A stretch of 49,423 bases of DNA from Lachnospiraceae bacterium (lineage in GTDB: Bacteria; Bacillota; Clostridia; Lachnospirales; Lachnospiraceae). Every line of letters starts with the position of its first letter. Position 1 is the stretch's first letter. The translations under genes were made by a program, and so were the position numbers. Location: assembly GCA_017463225.1 (NCBI GenBank), contig JAFTPO010000025.1:1-49423 (forward strand), written 5' to 3'. Below the pieces are notes generated by a model that worked only from the letters and a program-made list of their open reading frames with translations, was not told the DNA's origin and made no database searches. Shown piece by piece: positions 15,536 through 24,580 of this stretch.

Positions 15536-16843
15536 ATGTCTAAGTCATCAGATAGAAGGATAGCTTTGCTGGAAGAATTTAAGAAGCACAAGGCGCTCAG
15601 CCTGGAATATATTATGGAGAAGTTTCAGGTAAGCAAGCGTACGGTGCAAGGGGATATGGAGACTCTCAACAAAATGGGAGTGTCCATATCAAAGGCTCGT
15701 TCAGGAGAACACAAGGGTCTTTTTGTGATGCGTGAAGGTGAGGAATGTCCGAATATTATCTATGATGCTATGAAAGGTATAGCAGGTGATGTAATCATTC
15801 TTATGAAGCTTCAGGATCAGTCAGGAAGGAAGCTGGAGCTTACCCACGATGAGCTTTACAGGAAGTTGCGTGGAGAGGACGTGGATGAAAACAATCAGAA
15901 GTACTACGGTGACAGGTTCGCTTGGTATACTAATGCTATAGAGAGATTGAAGGCAGCAAAGTGTATTCGTGAGAGAAAGATAAACAAAGAAGGCAGAGTG
16001 GTCCGCGCCTATCAGCTGGATATCAATGCCCCTCGATTCGTAAGGCTTATGAGTGATATGTATGATAATGATAATGTGGCAGATTTTTTCTCTGAGGCCA
16101 CAGAGAGATTGTCAGATTATATTGAGGAGCAGAATACAGGAATTGGAGACATATTGTCTAAGCTTCAGCTACAAATCGATGGAGAGGTAGACCCTCAGGA
16201 GAGCTGCTATATCCGTAGGGAACGCTGGAATGATGAAGAATCTGCCTTAGACCAGATAAAAGATAAACTTATCGGATATCCTTATATGACCAAGGGATTG
16301 AAGATTAACTTTAAGGCCAGAGATGATATGGACATTACAATGTCTGTGAAGGTTGGTCTACTGATGTTTGCCAAGAGTACTAATACGCTTTACCTGTTAG
16401 GAGAGAATATAGAGGATGGACACATAGTGAATATACCGGTTAAGCAGATTACGGGTATTGAGGAGCTTGATGTTAAAAACAATGTGTATGGATCTAAAAA
16501 GTATTCAAATTCTTTAAAGTATATGTTTGGAGCCGCAGGTGTTGGGAATCTTGAGGAAACTATAGATGTGGAGGTTCAGTTCAAGGATTTTGGAAATGTA
16601 TCCAGTAAGCTGGAAAAATTGGTGGAATCCAGAAATAGATACGGAGTCAATGCTAAGCTGGTACAGGATGGAGATATCATAACCTACACGGATAAGGTCT
16701 TTAGCATATCTGATTTGAAGGTATATCTAAGAGGCTTTGGCTCGGCCTGTACGGTTATAAAACCACAGGAACTTAGAGAGGATATGATAGCCTCTGCCAA
16801 TAGGATACTTGAGCAATATGAGAAGGAAGGGTATCGGGTATGA
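15536..16843 (+). CDS. WYL-type transcriptional regulator 1
   Basis: Protein of 435 residues. A winged helix-turn-helix occupies about residues 18-60 (L-S-L-E-Y-I-M-E-K-F-Q-V-S-K-R-T-V-Q), in the style of DeoR/YafY regulators. The C-terminal half has the beta-rich signature of a WYL ligand domain (L-L-M-F-A-K-S-T-N-T-L-Y-L-L-G-E, then N-I-P-V-K-Q-I-T-G-I) and a likely WCX tail. WYL regulators accompany many CRISPR loci and sense nucleotides or nucleic acids. It is translationally coupled to the next WYL gene through an ATGA overlap. The pair may control the TGCAAAA-class promoters (inference). Confidence 0.8.
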   Translation: MSKSSDRRIALLEEFKKHKALSLEYIMEKFQVSKRTVQGDMETLNKMGVSISKARSGEHKGLFVMREGEECPNIIYDAMKGIAGDVIILMKLQDQSGRKLELTHDELYRKLRGEDVDENNQKYYGDRFAWYTNAIERLKAAKCIRERKINKEGRVVRAYQLDINAPRFVRLMSDMYDNDNVADFFSEATERLSDYIEEQNTGIGDILSKLQLQIDGEVDPQESCYIRRERWNDEESALDQIKDKLIGYPYMTKGLKINFKARDDMDITMSVKVGLLMFAKSTNTLYLLGENIEDGHIVNIPVKQITGIEELDVKNNVYGSKKYSNSLKYMFGAAGVGNLEETIDVEVQFKDFGNVSSKLEKLVESRNRYGVNAKLVQDGDIITYTDKVFSISDLKVYLRGFGSACTVIKPQELREDMIASANRILEQYEKEGYRV

Positions 16844-17907
16844 AGGTAAAAAATAATGCCTATGTGGAAGCTGTAGAGCTGTTAAGCCGGATAGCTTTCC
16901 TGTTAATGAATAGAGATTCAGAGGTTTTATACATAGATAGAGGATTATCTATAACTGAGGTGTCGGAATTGTTGGATATTCCTATTCCTTTGGTTAGGAG
17001 AGCTATGGTGGAGCTTTCCTCCTTTAATGAGAGAGGTGACAAGGGCGGACTTAGGCTTTATGCCATAGAGGATGATGAGGAAGCATTTCAGGAGATGGAG
17101 GATATGCTGGCCTTATATAAGGATAAGAGGGAAAGAGCTTTTAATAGCGGAAAGCTTGATGATAAGAAATTCTACACTGTTTTAGATGGATATAACGACG
17201 CGTATGCTATGCTGACAGCCAAGGAGTACAACATACTGAGGAAGTTCCTTAAGGAGAAATATATGTCAGACAATATACTCCATATGGATTCTGAGGATTT
17301 CTATAAGGTTATTCCCTCCTACACCGATGATGCAGAGAATGTTATATCTATTCAAAGAGAACTCATATCGGCTATAAAATGTAATCAGGATGTGGATATA
17401 ACATATGCCGGCAGAGATAAGAATGGTAAGTTTACCATAAAACCACTTAAGCTGATTAGATACAGTATGTATGGTGTGTCCTACGTGGTGACAGTTCAGG
17501 ATGGAGAGATAATTCCTTACAGGGTTGATCAGATTAAGGGTGTGACCGTTAATTCCAGGTCTAATATCCAAATAGATGATATGGCTCCTATGGATAAGCT
17601 TCCTTATGTGTGGGGAATGGATACCAGGTCCGGAGAGGCTGATGTGGTGCTGAAAGTGTATAACCACAATTACGGAAAAGTTATAGATAAAGTTCGACGG
17701 GATATAGGCTACTATGTTCAGTGTGCAGGATATACTGTGGAGGAGCTTCCTTCAGGAGATATAATAGTAAGGGGGCATGTTGTAGGAAAAGGTGCATTTT
17801 TAAATTGGGTTAGAACCTACGGCGCATCTATGGTTATTCTGGAGCCTACAGCTTGGGGACAGGATATAATTGGCAGTGCTTTAAGAAGACTGAAGAATTA
17901 CAAGTAA
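16840..17907 (+). CDS. WYL-type transcriptional regulator 2
   Basis: Protein of 355 residues, paralogous in layout to the preceding gene. A helix-turn-helix is suggested by I-T-E-V-S-E-L-L-D-I-P-I-P-L-V-R-R-A near residues 32-50. A WYL domain follows at about 180-250 (I-S-A-I-K-C-N-Q-D-V-D-I-T-Y, then Y-R-V-D-Q-I-K-G-V), with a C-terminal extension of WCX type. Its start overlaps the stop of the first WYL gene, so the two proteins are probably made together and may form a heteromer, like the PafBC pair (analogy only). The cas operon ends here with a strong terminator. Confidence 0.8.
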   Translation: MKVKNNAYVEAVELLSRIAFLLMNRDSEVLYIDRGLSITEVSELLDIPIPLVRRAMVELSSFNERGDKGGLRLYAIEDDEEAFQEMEDMLALYKDKRERAFNSGKLDDKKFYTVLDGYNDAYAMLTAKEYNILRKFLKEKYMSDNILHMDSEDFYKVIPSYTDDAENVISIQRELISAIKCNQDVDITYAGRDKNGKFTIKPLKLIRYSMYGVSYVVTVQDGEIIPYRVDQIKGVTVNSRSNIQIDDMAPMDKLPYVWGMDTRSGEADVVLKVYNHNYGKVIDKVRRDIGYYVQCAGYTVEELPSGDIIVRGHVVGKGAFLNWVRTYGASMVILEPTAWGQDIIGSALRRLKNYK

Positions 17908-17922
17908 ATTAAGTATACCGAT

Positions 17923-17959
17923 AAAAGGGAGACGATAGAAAATATCGTCTCCCTTTTTT
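17923..17959 (+). terminator. Terminator of the cas operon
   Basis: Strong stem AAAGGGAGACGATA / TATCGTCTCCCTTT with a short loop and a T-run, 16 bases after the second WYL gene. Promoter copy 3 begins immediately after it. Confidence 0.92.
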
Positions 17960-17961
17960 AG

Positions 17962-17994
17962 TGCAAAAATACACGAAATATCTCGGGGCATAAT
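17962..17994 (+). promoter_or_regulatory. TGCAAAA-class promoter, copy 3 (tadA operon)
   Basis: TGCAAAA at 17962 and CACGAAA at 17972 are 10 bp apart, and CATAAT starts at 17989 (27-bp offset). It is the only visible promoter for the tadA-tadB-tadC operon. Confidence 0.72.
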
Positions 17995-18049
17995 AGTATT
18001 ACAGAAAGAGATAACAAAGAGAAAAATTAGATTTATGGAGGATTATATT

Positions 18050-19597
18050 ATGAGAATGAAATTAGCTTATGTAGATGGAAATCATGTGTTTATGAAGAGT
18101 ATGTCAGATTATATCAAGAGTAACTGCTCTGACAGTGTGCAGTTATTTAGCTTTAGTGAAGCTGGAGAATTAATTAAGAGAGAGGAAAGCTTTGATGTAT
18201 ATCTGGTGGGAGAGGAGTTTGGAGAATTATTTTCCAATCTTCCTTCATCTGCAAAGTATATGCTTGTAGATGATAAGAATGCTGAGGCTGGAAATAGATT
18301 GTTTAGATATCAGAGACTTGGAGACATTATGGAGGTTTTATTTGAGCAGTATAAGAAGGGGATATTAGAGAACCAGATTACAGAGATTAAGAAGAGTATT
18401 ACAGATACTATGGATTTATCGGTTGCTTCAGATGAGCAGCTCATGGATGTGATTGTACGTCATATCAATCAGAGAGTTGACATAGGTGCATTTTCAGATG
18501 CAGATAAGACACAATTTGCAAAGAGAATTTTTAGCTCCATTCGTGGACTTGGAATACTTGATGACTTGCTTGCAGATGAGGACATTACAGAGATTATGAT
18601 AAATGATTATAACGTTATCTTCGTAGAGAAGAATGGCCGCATTATGCGCCATACAGCTTCATGCTTTGAGAGCAGAGAGCAGCTTAACGATATCATTCAG
18701 AAAATCGTTGGAAAGGCAGGAAGGGAGGTTAATCTTGCCAGTCCAATAGTTGATGCCAGACTTGAGGATGGCTCACGTGTAAATGTAGTATTACCTCCTA
18801 TTGCCTTAAGCGGACCGACTATGACTATTCGTAGATTCTCCAAGGAGCCTATGACTATGGAGAAGCTTATCGGTTATGGTTCTGTTACACAGGACATCGC
18901 AAGCTTTTTGGAGCTTCTGGTTAAGGCTAGATATAACATTTTTATCAGTGGTGGTACAGGCTCCGGTAAGACCACATTCTTAAATGCATTATCAAACTTC
19001 ATACCTAAGGATGAGAGACTTTGTACTATAGAGGACTCTGCGGAGCTTCAGATAGTTGGAGTGGAAAACATCATCCGTATGGAAACCAGAAATGCAAATA
19101 CCTCAGGCAGTGGAAGAATTACTATGAAGGACCTGATTAAGAATTCACTGCGTCAGAGACCGGACAGAATAATCGTAGGAGAGGTACGTGGAGAGGAGGC
19201 ACTGGATATGCTCCAGGCTATGAATACGGGCCATGATGGCTCCCTTTCCACAGGCCATGCAAACTCCAGTAAGGATATGCTGGCCAGACTAGAAACTATG
19301 GTGCTACAGGGTCAAAGTGGATTCCCACTTGAGGCCATTAAGCAGCAAATTGGCTCTGCAGTAGATATTATTGTTCATCTCTCGAGAATGAGAGACCATA
19401 GCAGAAAGGTTATGGAGATAAGTGAGGTTATTGGTTACCAACATGGAGAAATAGTGTTAAATCCCCTATATCAATTTGTGGAAAGTGAGCGCAGTACATA
19501 TGACCACGTGGATGGTTGTTTGGTCCCAACAGGGAATCCTATGATGAATACTGAAAAGCTCATAGCTGCAGGCGTTGGTATGGGAGGACAGGCTTAA
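18050..19597 (+). CDS. tadA: TadA/CpaF-family pilus assembly ATPase with N-terminal receiver-like domain
   Basis: Protein of 515 residues. The C-terminal 400 residues are a type II/IV secretion ATPase: Walker [10 protein letters not shown] at 301-309, [22 protein letters not shown] with the Walker B Glu, and [14 protein letters not shown]. It should power Flp pilus assembly at the cytoplasmic membrane with TadB and TadC. The first 100 residues ([13 protein letters not shown]) resemble the atypical receiver domain normally found in CpaE, so this looks like a fusion. The ATG at 18050 follows ATGGAGG and is preferred over the ATG at 18035, which overlaps that ribosome binding site. Confidence 0.9.
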   Translation: MRMKLAYVDGNHVFMKSMSDYIKSNCSDSVQLFSFSEAGELIKREESFDVYLVGEEFGELFSNLPSSAKYMLVDDKNAEAGNRLFRYQRLGDIMEVLFEQYKKGILENQITEIKKSITDTMDLSVASDEQLMDVIVRHINQRVDIGAFSDADKTQFAKRIFSSIRGLGILDDLLADEDITEIMINDYNVIFVEKNGRIMRHTASCFESREQLNDIIQKIVGKAGREVNLASPIVDARLEDGSRVNVVLPPIALSGPTMTIRRFSKEPMTMEKLIGYGSVTQDIASFLELLVKARYNIFISGGTGSGKTTFLNALSNFIPKDERLCTIEDSAELQIVGVENIIRMETRNANTSGSGRITMKDLIKNSLRQRPDRIIVGEVRGEEALDMLQAMNTGHDGSLSTGHANSSKDMLARLETMVLQGQSGFPLEAIKQQIGSAVDIIVHLSRMRDHSRKVMEISEVIGYQHGEIVLNPLYQFVESERSTYDHVDGCLVPTGNPMMNTEKLIAAGVGMGGQA

Positions 19598-19617
19598 GAA
19601 TAAGGAGGATAAATTAT

Positions 19618-20412
19618 ATGAAGAAGATAAATCGTGACAGGAAAAATAGAAGAGGCAATGCAGGACTTATGGGAAATGGTGTGGACTACACTACCTATGA
19701 TATGAAGCCAAGAGATGTGCTTATGGCATTTTTTATTGGAGCTATCGTAGGATATTTGGTCATGTATTTGGCAGCTCATAGCCTTAAGCTTTCCCTTGCC
19801 GCAGGTGTAGTCGGGGGAGTTCTCATGCAAAAGCCTTATAGGAATAGTTGTATTGAAAAGCGCAGAAAGGAGCTTTTGCTCCAGTTTAGAGATTTGATGG
19901 AGTCGCTGGTGGCTTCTTATTCGGCGGGAAATAATCCTCAGTCAGCCTTCGAGAAGGCCTATGACGATATGGTTAATCTCTTCGGAGAGAAAAGCTATAT
20001 GGCAAAGGAGGTATACATTGTAAATTCAGGTGTAAAAAATGGCTACACCATAGAGGCTTTGCTTGGAGATTTTGCAGACAGAGCCAAGCTGGAGGATATT
20101 ACCAGCTTCGTGGAAATATTTAATATCAGCTACCGTAAGGGTGGTGATATGAGCAAGGTTTTGTTTGATACAAGACTGGTTATCAGCGAGAAGATAGAGA
20201 TGGAACAGGAGATGAAGGTGCAGCTTAGAGGCAGTGTAAATGAGCTCAATGTGTTGATTGCAGTTCCGGTAGTAATTGACTTTATGATGAATGGCGGAGT
20301 TTTAGGTGAGAGTAATCTGGGAATAATCTTTAGCTTTATAGCAGTGGGATTATTTGTGGCAGCCTATGCTATGGGACGAGGTATGTTGAAGAAAAATGAG
20401 AGAATTATGTAA
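19618..20412 (+). CDS. tadB: TadB-like inner membrane pilus assembly protein
   Basis: Protein of 264 residues with a type II secretion F-type domain: two N-terminal membrane segments (A-F-F-I-G-A-I-V-G-Y-L-V-M-Y-L), a cytoplasmic helical domain with L-L-L-Q-F-R-D-L-M-E-S-L-V-A-S-Y-S-A-G near residue 85, and C-terminal membrane segments. It should form the membrane platform with TadC above the TadA ATPase. It sits 20 bases after tadA with AAGGAGG. Confidence 0.85.
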   Translation: MKKINRDRKNRRGNAGLMGNGVDYTTYDMKPRDVLMAFFIGAIVGYLVMYLAAHSLKLSLAAGVVGGVLMQKPYRNSCIEKRRKELLLQFRDLMESLVASYSAGNNPQSAFEKAYDDMVNLFGEKSYMAKEVYIVNSGVKNGYTIEALLGDFADRAKLEDITSFVEIFNISYRKGGDMSKVLFDTRLVISEKIEMEQEMKVQLRGSVNELNVLIAVPVVIDFMMNGGVLGESNLGIIFSFIAVGLFVAAYAMGRGMLKKNERIM

Positions 20413-20427
20413 TGTGTTGAGGAGGAA

Positions 20428-21309
20428 ATGATTATGGATATTATGACTAAGGTTATGTTTATAGCAGGCATCGTTATGGCTGTGGCTTGGGTGATTTTAT
20501 ATGTGGTAAATATGTCTCGTTACGACAGAGAACTCTCTGCAGTTCCAAGGGAGGATTATATGATGGTAAGCCCTCTTATATTCGGATTTGGATTTATGAG
20601 ACTGATTAGATTTGATATCAAAAAGTTAAAGTATAGAGGAACCATAGAGAAGCTGGCTAACCTTAAGGGAAAAACTTATGCAGAATATTACTTCTATGTG
20701 ATGAAGGCCAGCGAGATGAATTGGGTATGGTTATCCGTTACTGCCGGATTGATGATGGCAGGATTAGCTAATACGGGGGAGTTAATCGTATTAGGCGTTA
20801 TGATAGGCGCTTTAGGAGTGCTTTACAGAAGGGTAAGCTTAAATGATCAAATGGCTGAAAGGGAAACACAGCTTTTGGCAGAGTTTCCTGCTGTGGTATC
20901 TAAGATGACACTCTTAGTAGGTGCGGGACTTACTATGAGGGATGCCTGGAGGCAGATTGCTTCAAGTGGCCAGGGACTTATATATCAGGAGATGAGACTT
21001 GTGGTGGCGGACAAGGACAATGGAAGAACTGACGAGGAGGCTTATGGTGACTTCGGCAAGCGCTGTGGTCAGAAGGACATCAGGAAATTCGCCATATCAA
21101 CCATTCAGAATATTCAGAAGGGTAATGCCCAGCAGATAGAGTTTTTGAAGGATATGTCAGACGAGATGTGGGAAGTAAAAAAGAAATTAGTTAAGAAGAA
21201 GGTGGAGGATACCAAGTCCCTGCTTTTGATACCAACCTTTATGGTGTTTATAGGAATTTTAATTATGGTAATGGGACCTATGCTGGCAAGTATGTCAGCC
21301 GGGTTCTAA
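20428..21309 (+). CDS. tadC: TadC-like inner membrane pilus assembly protein
   Basis: Protein of 293 residues, second platform protein of the Tad system. It has an N-terminal membrane helix, a pair of mid-protein membrane helices (W-L-S-V-T-A-G-L-M-M-A-G-L), a cytoplasmic F-type domain (L-L-A-E-F-P-A-V-V-S-K-M-T-L-L-V-G-A-G) and a C-terminal membrane helix. The start at 20428 follows GAGGAGGAA. Another ATG two codons downstream is possible. Confidence 0.85.
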   Translation: MIMDIMTKVMFIAGIVMAVAWVILYVVNMSRYDRELSAVPREDYMMVSPLIFGFGFMRLIRFDIKKLKYRGTIEKLANLKGKTYAEYYFYVMKASEMNWVWLSVTAGLMMAGLANTGELIVLGVMIGALGVLYRRVSLNDQMAERETQLLAEFPAVVSKMTLLVGAGLTMRDAWRQIASSGQGLIYQEMRLVVADKDNGRTDEEAYGDFGKRCGQKDIRKFAISTIQNIQKGNAQQIEFLKDMSDEMWEVKKKLVKKKVEDTKSLLLIPTFMVFIGILIMVMGPMLASMSAGF

Positions 21310-21324
21310 CAGGAGGTGATTTAG

Positions 21325-21852
21325 ATGGAAGGCTTTATGAAGAATATTAAAAATAATAACAGGGGCAGCATGATGATAGAGGCTGCCATCTATTTTCCGC
21401 TGATTATATTGGTCGTTGTATCTGTGATTATGCTGTTCCTTTTTAAGCTGGACAAGATTATGACTCAGGCAAACCTTAGCATAAAGGCTAAGGATGTACA
21501 GCAGGAGATGACCTTAGAGGAGATACATACATATGGTTATATGCAGGCTATGGGAGATAACTCTGACCTAGATGGTAAGAGAATACTTAAGGTAACAGGA
21601 AGTAGATCCGGGATGTATCAATGGGGCACAGGAGGGGATGTGTATCCCGTTATGGAGGTGGATTACACTTCTAGCTATATGCTGGATTTTATGGGCTTGA
21701 TACCACAGACCAGCTCCCATGGTTTCTTAGTGAAGCATAGTCCCTTTAACACAAGTATATCTATGCGGGATGTTAGTTTGTTCAGTCAGGTTATATCCGG
21801 AAAGATAGGTGTTACTTACGAAGATTATATGAAACGGCAATACGGTTATTAG
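21325..21852 (+). CDS. TadE-like minor pseudopilin
   Basis: Protein of 175 residues. A short basic leader ends in N-N-R-G-S-M-M-I-E-A-A-I-Y-F-P-L, followed by a hydrophobic helix, the pattern of TadE/TadF pseudopilins processed by the prepilin peptidase. The remainder is a small extracellular domain. It starts after AGGAGGTGATTTAG and continues the tadABC operon. The specific partner is unknown. Confidence 0.75.
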   Translation: MEGFMKNIKNNNRGSMMIEAAIYFPLIILVVVSVIMLFLFKLDKIMTQANLSIKAKDVQQEMTLEEIHTYGYMQAMGDNSDLDGKRILKVTGSRSGMYQWGTGGDVYPVMEVDYTSSYMLDFMGLIPQTSSHGFLVKHSPFNTSISMRDVSLFSQVISGKIGVTYEDYMKRQYGY

Positions 21853-21866
21853 AGAGGAGAAAAACT

Positions 21867-23279
21867 ATGAAGAATATTAAGATTAACAATACAGGATCAG
21901 CCACAATATTTATGGTTTTATTGCTTGTACCTATGATTGCATTTATGTGCGTGGTTATATTTCTTGCACAGCTTAGTGCAGCCAAGGGTATGGCTGCTGA
22001 TGGAATAAGCTTAGCAGGCAATGCAATTTACGCAAGCTACAACAAGCCTATGAGAGATGCTTATGGAATATATTGCTATACCAAGACTCCGGCGGAGCTT
22101 ACAGAGGTGGCAAATTACCATGTGAACAAATCTATGGAGATAGATGCGCAGGTTAATGCTGTGGTTGTGTATGAGGGTGAAAGTCTGGCCAATGATGAGC
22201 TTTTCACACAGCAGATAGTTGACTATATGAAGAATTGGGACAGAGTGGCAGGCAAAGTAACCGTTAATCATGTTCTTCAGATGAAGGCTTACAGGGAGAA
22301 GGCATTAGAGATTAGAGAGAAGCTTCAGGCGGATTATGACAGGGCTATAAATTCAACTTATCAGGAAACTCAGACACCTGAGGGAGATGCTGTAACTGCC
22401 AGAGAAAATGCAGTATCAACAGCTGATGCCAGCCTGCTTAGACTTGACTTTGGAGGCGCTAACAACGAGGATAAGCCATACTATGCAAACTATACATCAT
22501 TAATCAATAGTGCCGTTCCGGTTATCAGCTATACAAATACCAGTGAGGTGAATGTGGGCTATGGTATCTCTATGCTGGATTGCGCCAACGCATATCTTCA
22601 GCCTATAGACCAGGTTTATGCATCTATGCTGGCAAAAGATACAAACTACAAGGTTGCACTATATGCCTTCAACAATTTTTCTGCATATAACTATTTTGGA
22701 TGTGCCAGCTTAACAGGTAATTATTTCCAGTCAGGGGATGTGGTAAGTATTTCGCCTTGGGCAGAGGCTGAGTTTATTCTAAATGGTACTGACAGTGATC
22801 AGAAAAATGCAGAGACTGTGAGAGATATGATATATAACATGCTTTTTATGGAGTATATGGCAAGATTGTATGACATTTGTATGAGTGACACCAGAGTACA
22901 TGAACATGCTGTGACCTTAAGCGGTGGAAACCCTGATAAGGTAGAGCTCATTAAGGATGAGTTTTTGGTGGGAATAAGTGCTAATTTGGCGTGGGATTCT
23001 CTGGAGAAGAGCTATGGCTTTCTGGAGAACCAAGGAGTTACATTTGCTTCTTACCCATATTATATAGAGTTATTCCTTATGCTGGATACACAAAGGGACT
23101 ATCAGGGAATGATGGGACGTATGAAGTACCTTATAGGAGAGAATATGCGTAACCCTGCCAGCAGTCAGGAGGCAAGAGAATTTGAGTTTAGTAAGGCATA
23201 TCTGATGCCTAGTATAGATAGCTATCAGGTTATTGTCACACCATCCTTCGGTGGTAGTGTCAGCTTTGAAGGGAGATGA
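21867..23279 (+). CDS. TadG-like / DUF5702-type pilus-locus protein
   Basis: Protein of 470 residues with a short leader (K-N-I-K-I-N-N-T-G-S-A-T-I-F) and one N-terminal membrane helix (M-V-L-L-L-V-P-M-I-A-F-M). A long extracellular region with an extended helical stretch follows. Its position between two TadE-like genes and its N-terminus suggest a TadG-like or DUF5702-type protein that builds or anchors the pilus. No von Willebrand A motif is evident. Its stop overlaps the start of the next gene. Confidence 0.55.
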   Translation: MKNIKINNTGSATIFMVLLLVPMIAFMCVVIFLAQLSAAKGMAADGISLAGNAIYASYNKPMRDAYGIYCYTKTPAELTEVANYHVNKSMEIDAQVNAVVVYEGESLANDELFTQQIVDYMKNWDRVAGKVTVNHVLQMKAYREKALEIREKLQADYDRAINSTYQETQTPEGDAVTARENAVSTADASLLRLDFGGANNEDKPYYANYTSLINSAVPVISYTNTSEVNVGYGISMLDCANAYLQPIDQVYASMLAKDTNYKVALYAFNNFSAYNYFGCASLTGNYFQSGDVVSISPWAEAEFILNGTDSDQKNAETVRDMIYNMLFMEYMARLYDICMSDTRVHEHAVTLSGGNPDKVELIKDEFLVGISANLAWDSLEKSYGFLENQGVTFASYPYYIELFLMLDTQRDYQGMMGRMKYLIGENMRNPASSQEAREFEFSKAYLMPSIDSYQVIVTPSFGGSVSFEGR

Positions 23280-23863
23280 TTAGTATGAAAAAAGCTTTGA
23301 GAGAGGAAAAGGGTATGATGACCGTGGAGGTTATAATCGGTCTTACTATATATGTGGTTTTCTTAGTTCTGATGATGAATTTACTTAATGTTATATACAT
23401 AAAGCAGAAGTTTCAGGCGGCTATGAATCCGGTGGCAGTTAAGCTGTCAAGGGAGTACTACGTGGATACTATAGTGGCAGAGGATGGGGTTGGTTATGAG
23501 AAGGTAATGCTTGATGAGCTTATGCAAAGAAGAGGACAAGGCTATGTGAATCTTTCAGGGGATTTCACTTCAAAGGAGAATCTTAGATATGCAGCTATAG
23601 CGAAGGCTGAGAAAATGCTTTTTATGCTTACAGCTGATTTTAAAACTGTAGGCTATGCCAGCAGTGATGCTTATGCGGATATGTGGATAGTGGGAGGCTA
23701 TGATGGTATCTCCTTTGATGGTACAAGGATTGATGAAAACGGCTCCGGTGAGCTGGAGCTGGTAATAGAATACAGGATTAGGATAGCTAATCTGCCTTTG
23801 TTTGGAGGCACGGGATTATACATACCGGTAAAGCAGACTGCCAGCACTAAAATATGGGAATAG
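23276..23863 (+). CDS. TadE/TadF-like minor pseudopilin
   Basis: Protein of 195 residues. The N-terminus R-E-E-K-G-M-M-T-V-E-V-I-I-G-L-T-I-Y is a typical processing site (cleavage after Gly, conserved Glu five residues on), followed by a hydrophobic helix. The ATG at 23276 overlaps the previous stop; a second ATG at 23285 is also possible. It is the last gene of the tadA operon, and promoter copy 4 begins immediately after its stop. Confidence 0.75.
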   Translation: MISMKKALREEKGMMTVEVIIGLTIYVVFLVLMMNLLNVIYIKQKFQAAMNPVAVKLSREYYVDTIVAEDGVGYEKVMLDELMQRRGQGYVNLSGDFTSKENLRYAAIAKAEKMLFMLTADFKTVGYASSDAYADMWIVGGYDGISFDGTRIDENGSGELELVIEYRIRIANLPLFGGTGLYIPVKQTASTKIWE

Positions 23864-23896
23864 TGCAAAAAAACACGAAATACATACAACTATAAT
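23864..23896 (+). promoter_or_regulatory. TGCAAAA-class promoter, copy 4 (prepilin peptidase operon)
   Basis: TGCAAAA at 23864 and CACGAAA at 23874 are 10 bp apart, and TATAAT starts at 23891 (27-bp offset). It begins at the first base after the TAG of the preceding gene, with no terminator between. Confidence 0.75.
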
Positions 23897-23935
23897 GAAT
23901 ACATAAGATAAAGGAAACGAAAGGAAGGAAAGCCT

Positions 23936-24568
23936 ATGGTGATAATACAGATGATAGTTGGGATGCTGATTGGATTGTCCACATTGATGCTGGGACAGGA
24001 GTATTACAGGAACAGATTTAAAACCTCAATGCCGGATGTAAAGGTATATGGGATAGCACAGGTTACACTTCCTATGGTTATGGCAGGACTATTTTGCAGA
24101 TATGGATATCATCTGCTGATTTCCCTCCAGCTGGTAATTCTTATGTCACTGCTTTTGCTGGCAGCGAAAATTGACAAACACAACATGATCATTCCTAACG
24201 GGATAATAGTGGTGTTGCTTGCAACAAAGACTGTTCTGTGGTTGATGTTTTACCTGATTGACCTAAAGCATTTTGCTGAGGACATATCCCAGGGCTTGTG
24301 CGGTCTGGTGGTCATGGCAGTTACGTTTCTTGTGCTTAGGCTTGCATATAAGGGCGGAATTGGAATGGGAGATATAAAGCTTATGGTGGTTGTTGGTCTT
24401 TATCTGGGAGTTATGAGAAGTATGTATGTGCTGCTGGTAGCTTCTATGGCAGCTGTAGTGATAAGTCTGATGTCCCTAGCCAAAGGGAAGCTGAAGGTTA
24501 AGGATAGTCTAAGCTTCGGACCCAGCATAGCCTTGGGCGGAGTGATAGTGTTGATATTAGGTATTTAG
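23936..24568 (+). CDS. Type IV/Flp prepilin peptidase (A24 family)
   Basis: Integral membrane aspartic protease of 210 residues. The two catalytic Asp residues are Asp80 (K-I-D-K-H) and Asp146 in the family motif G-M-G-D-I-K-L. F-G-P-S-I-A-L-G near the C-terminus is also typical. It lacks the N-terminal methylase domain, as TadV-type peptidases do. It should process the Flp pilin and the TadE-like proteins of this locus. It is the first gene of its own operon. Confidence 0.88.
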   Translation: MVIIQMIVGMLIGLSTLMLGQEYYRNRFKTSMPDVKVYGIAQVTLPMVMAGLFCRYGYHLLISLQLVILMSLLLLAAKIDKHNMIIPNGIIVVLLATKTVLWLMFYLIDLKHFAEDISQGLCGLVVMAVTFLVLRLAYKGGIGMGDIKLMVVVGLYLGVMRSMYVLLVASMAAVVISLMSLAKGKLKVKDSLSFGPSIALGGVIVLILGI

Positions 24569-24580
24569 GAGGAAAAAGAT

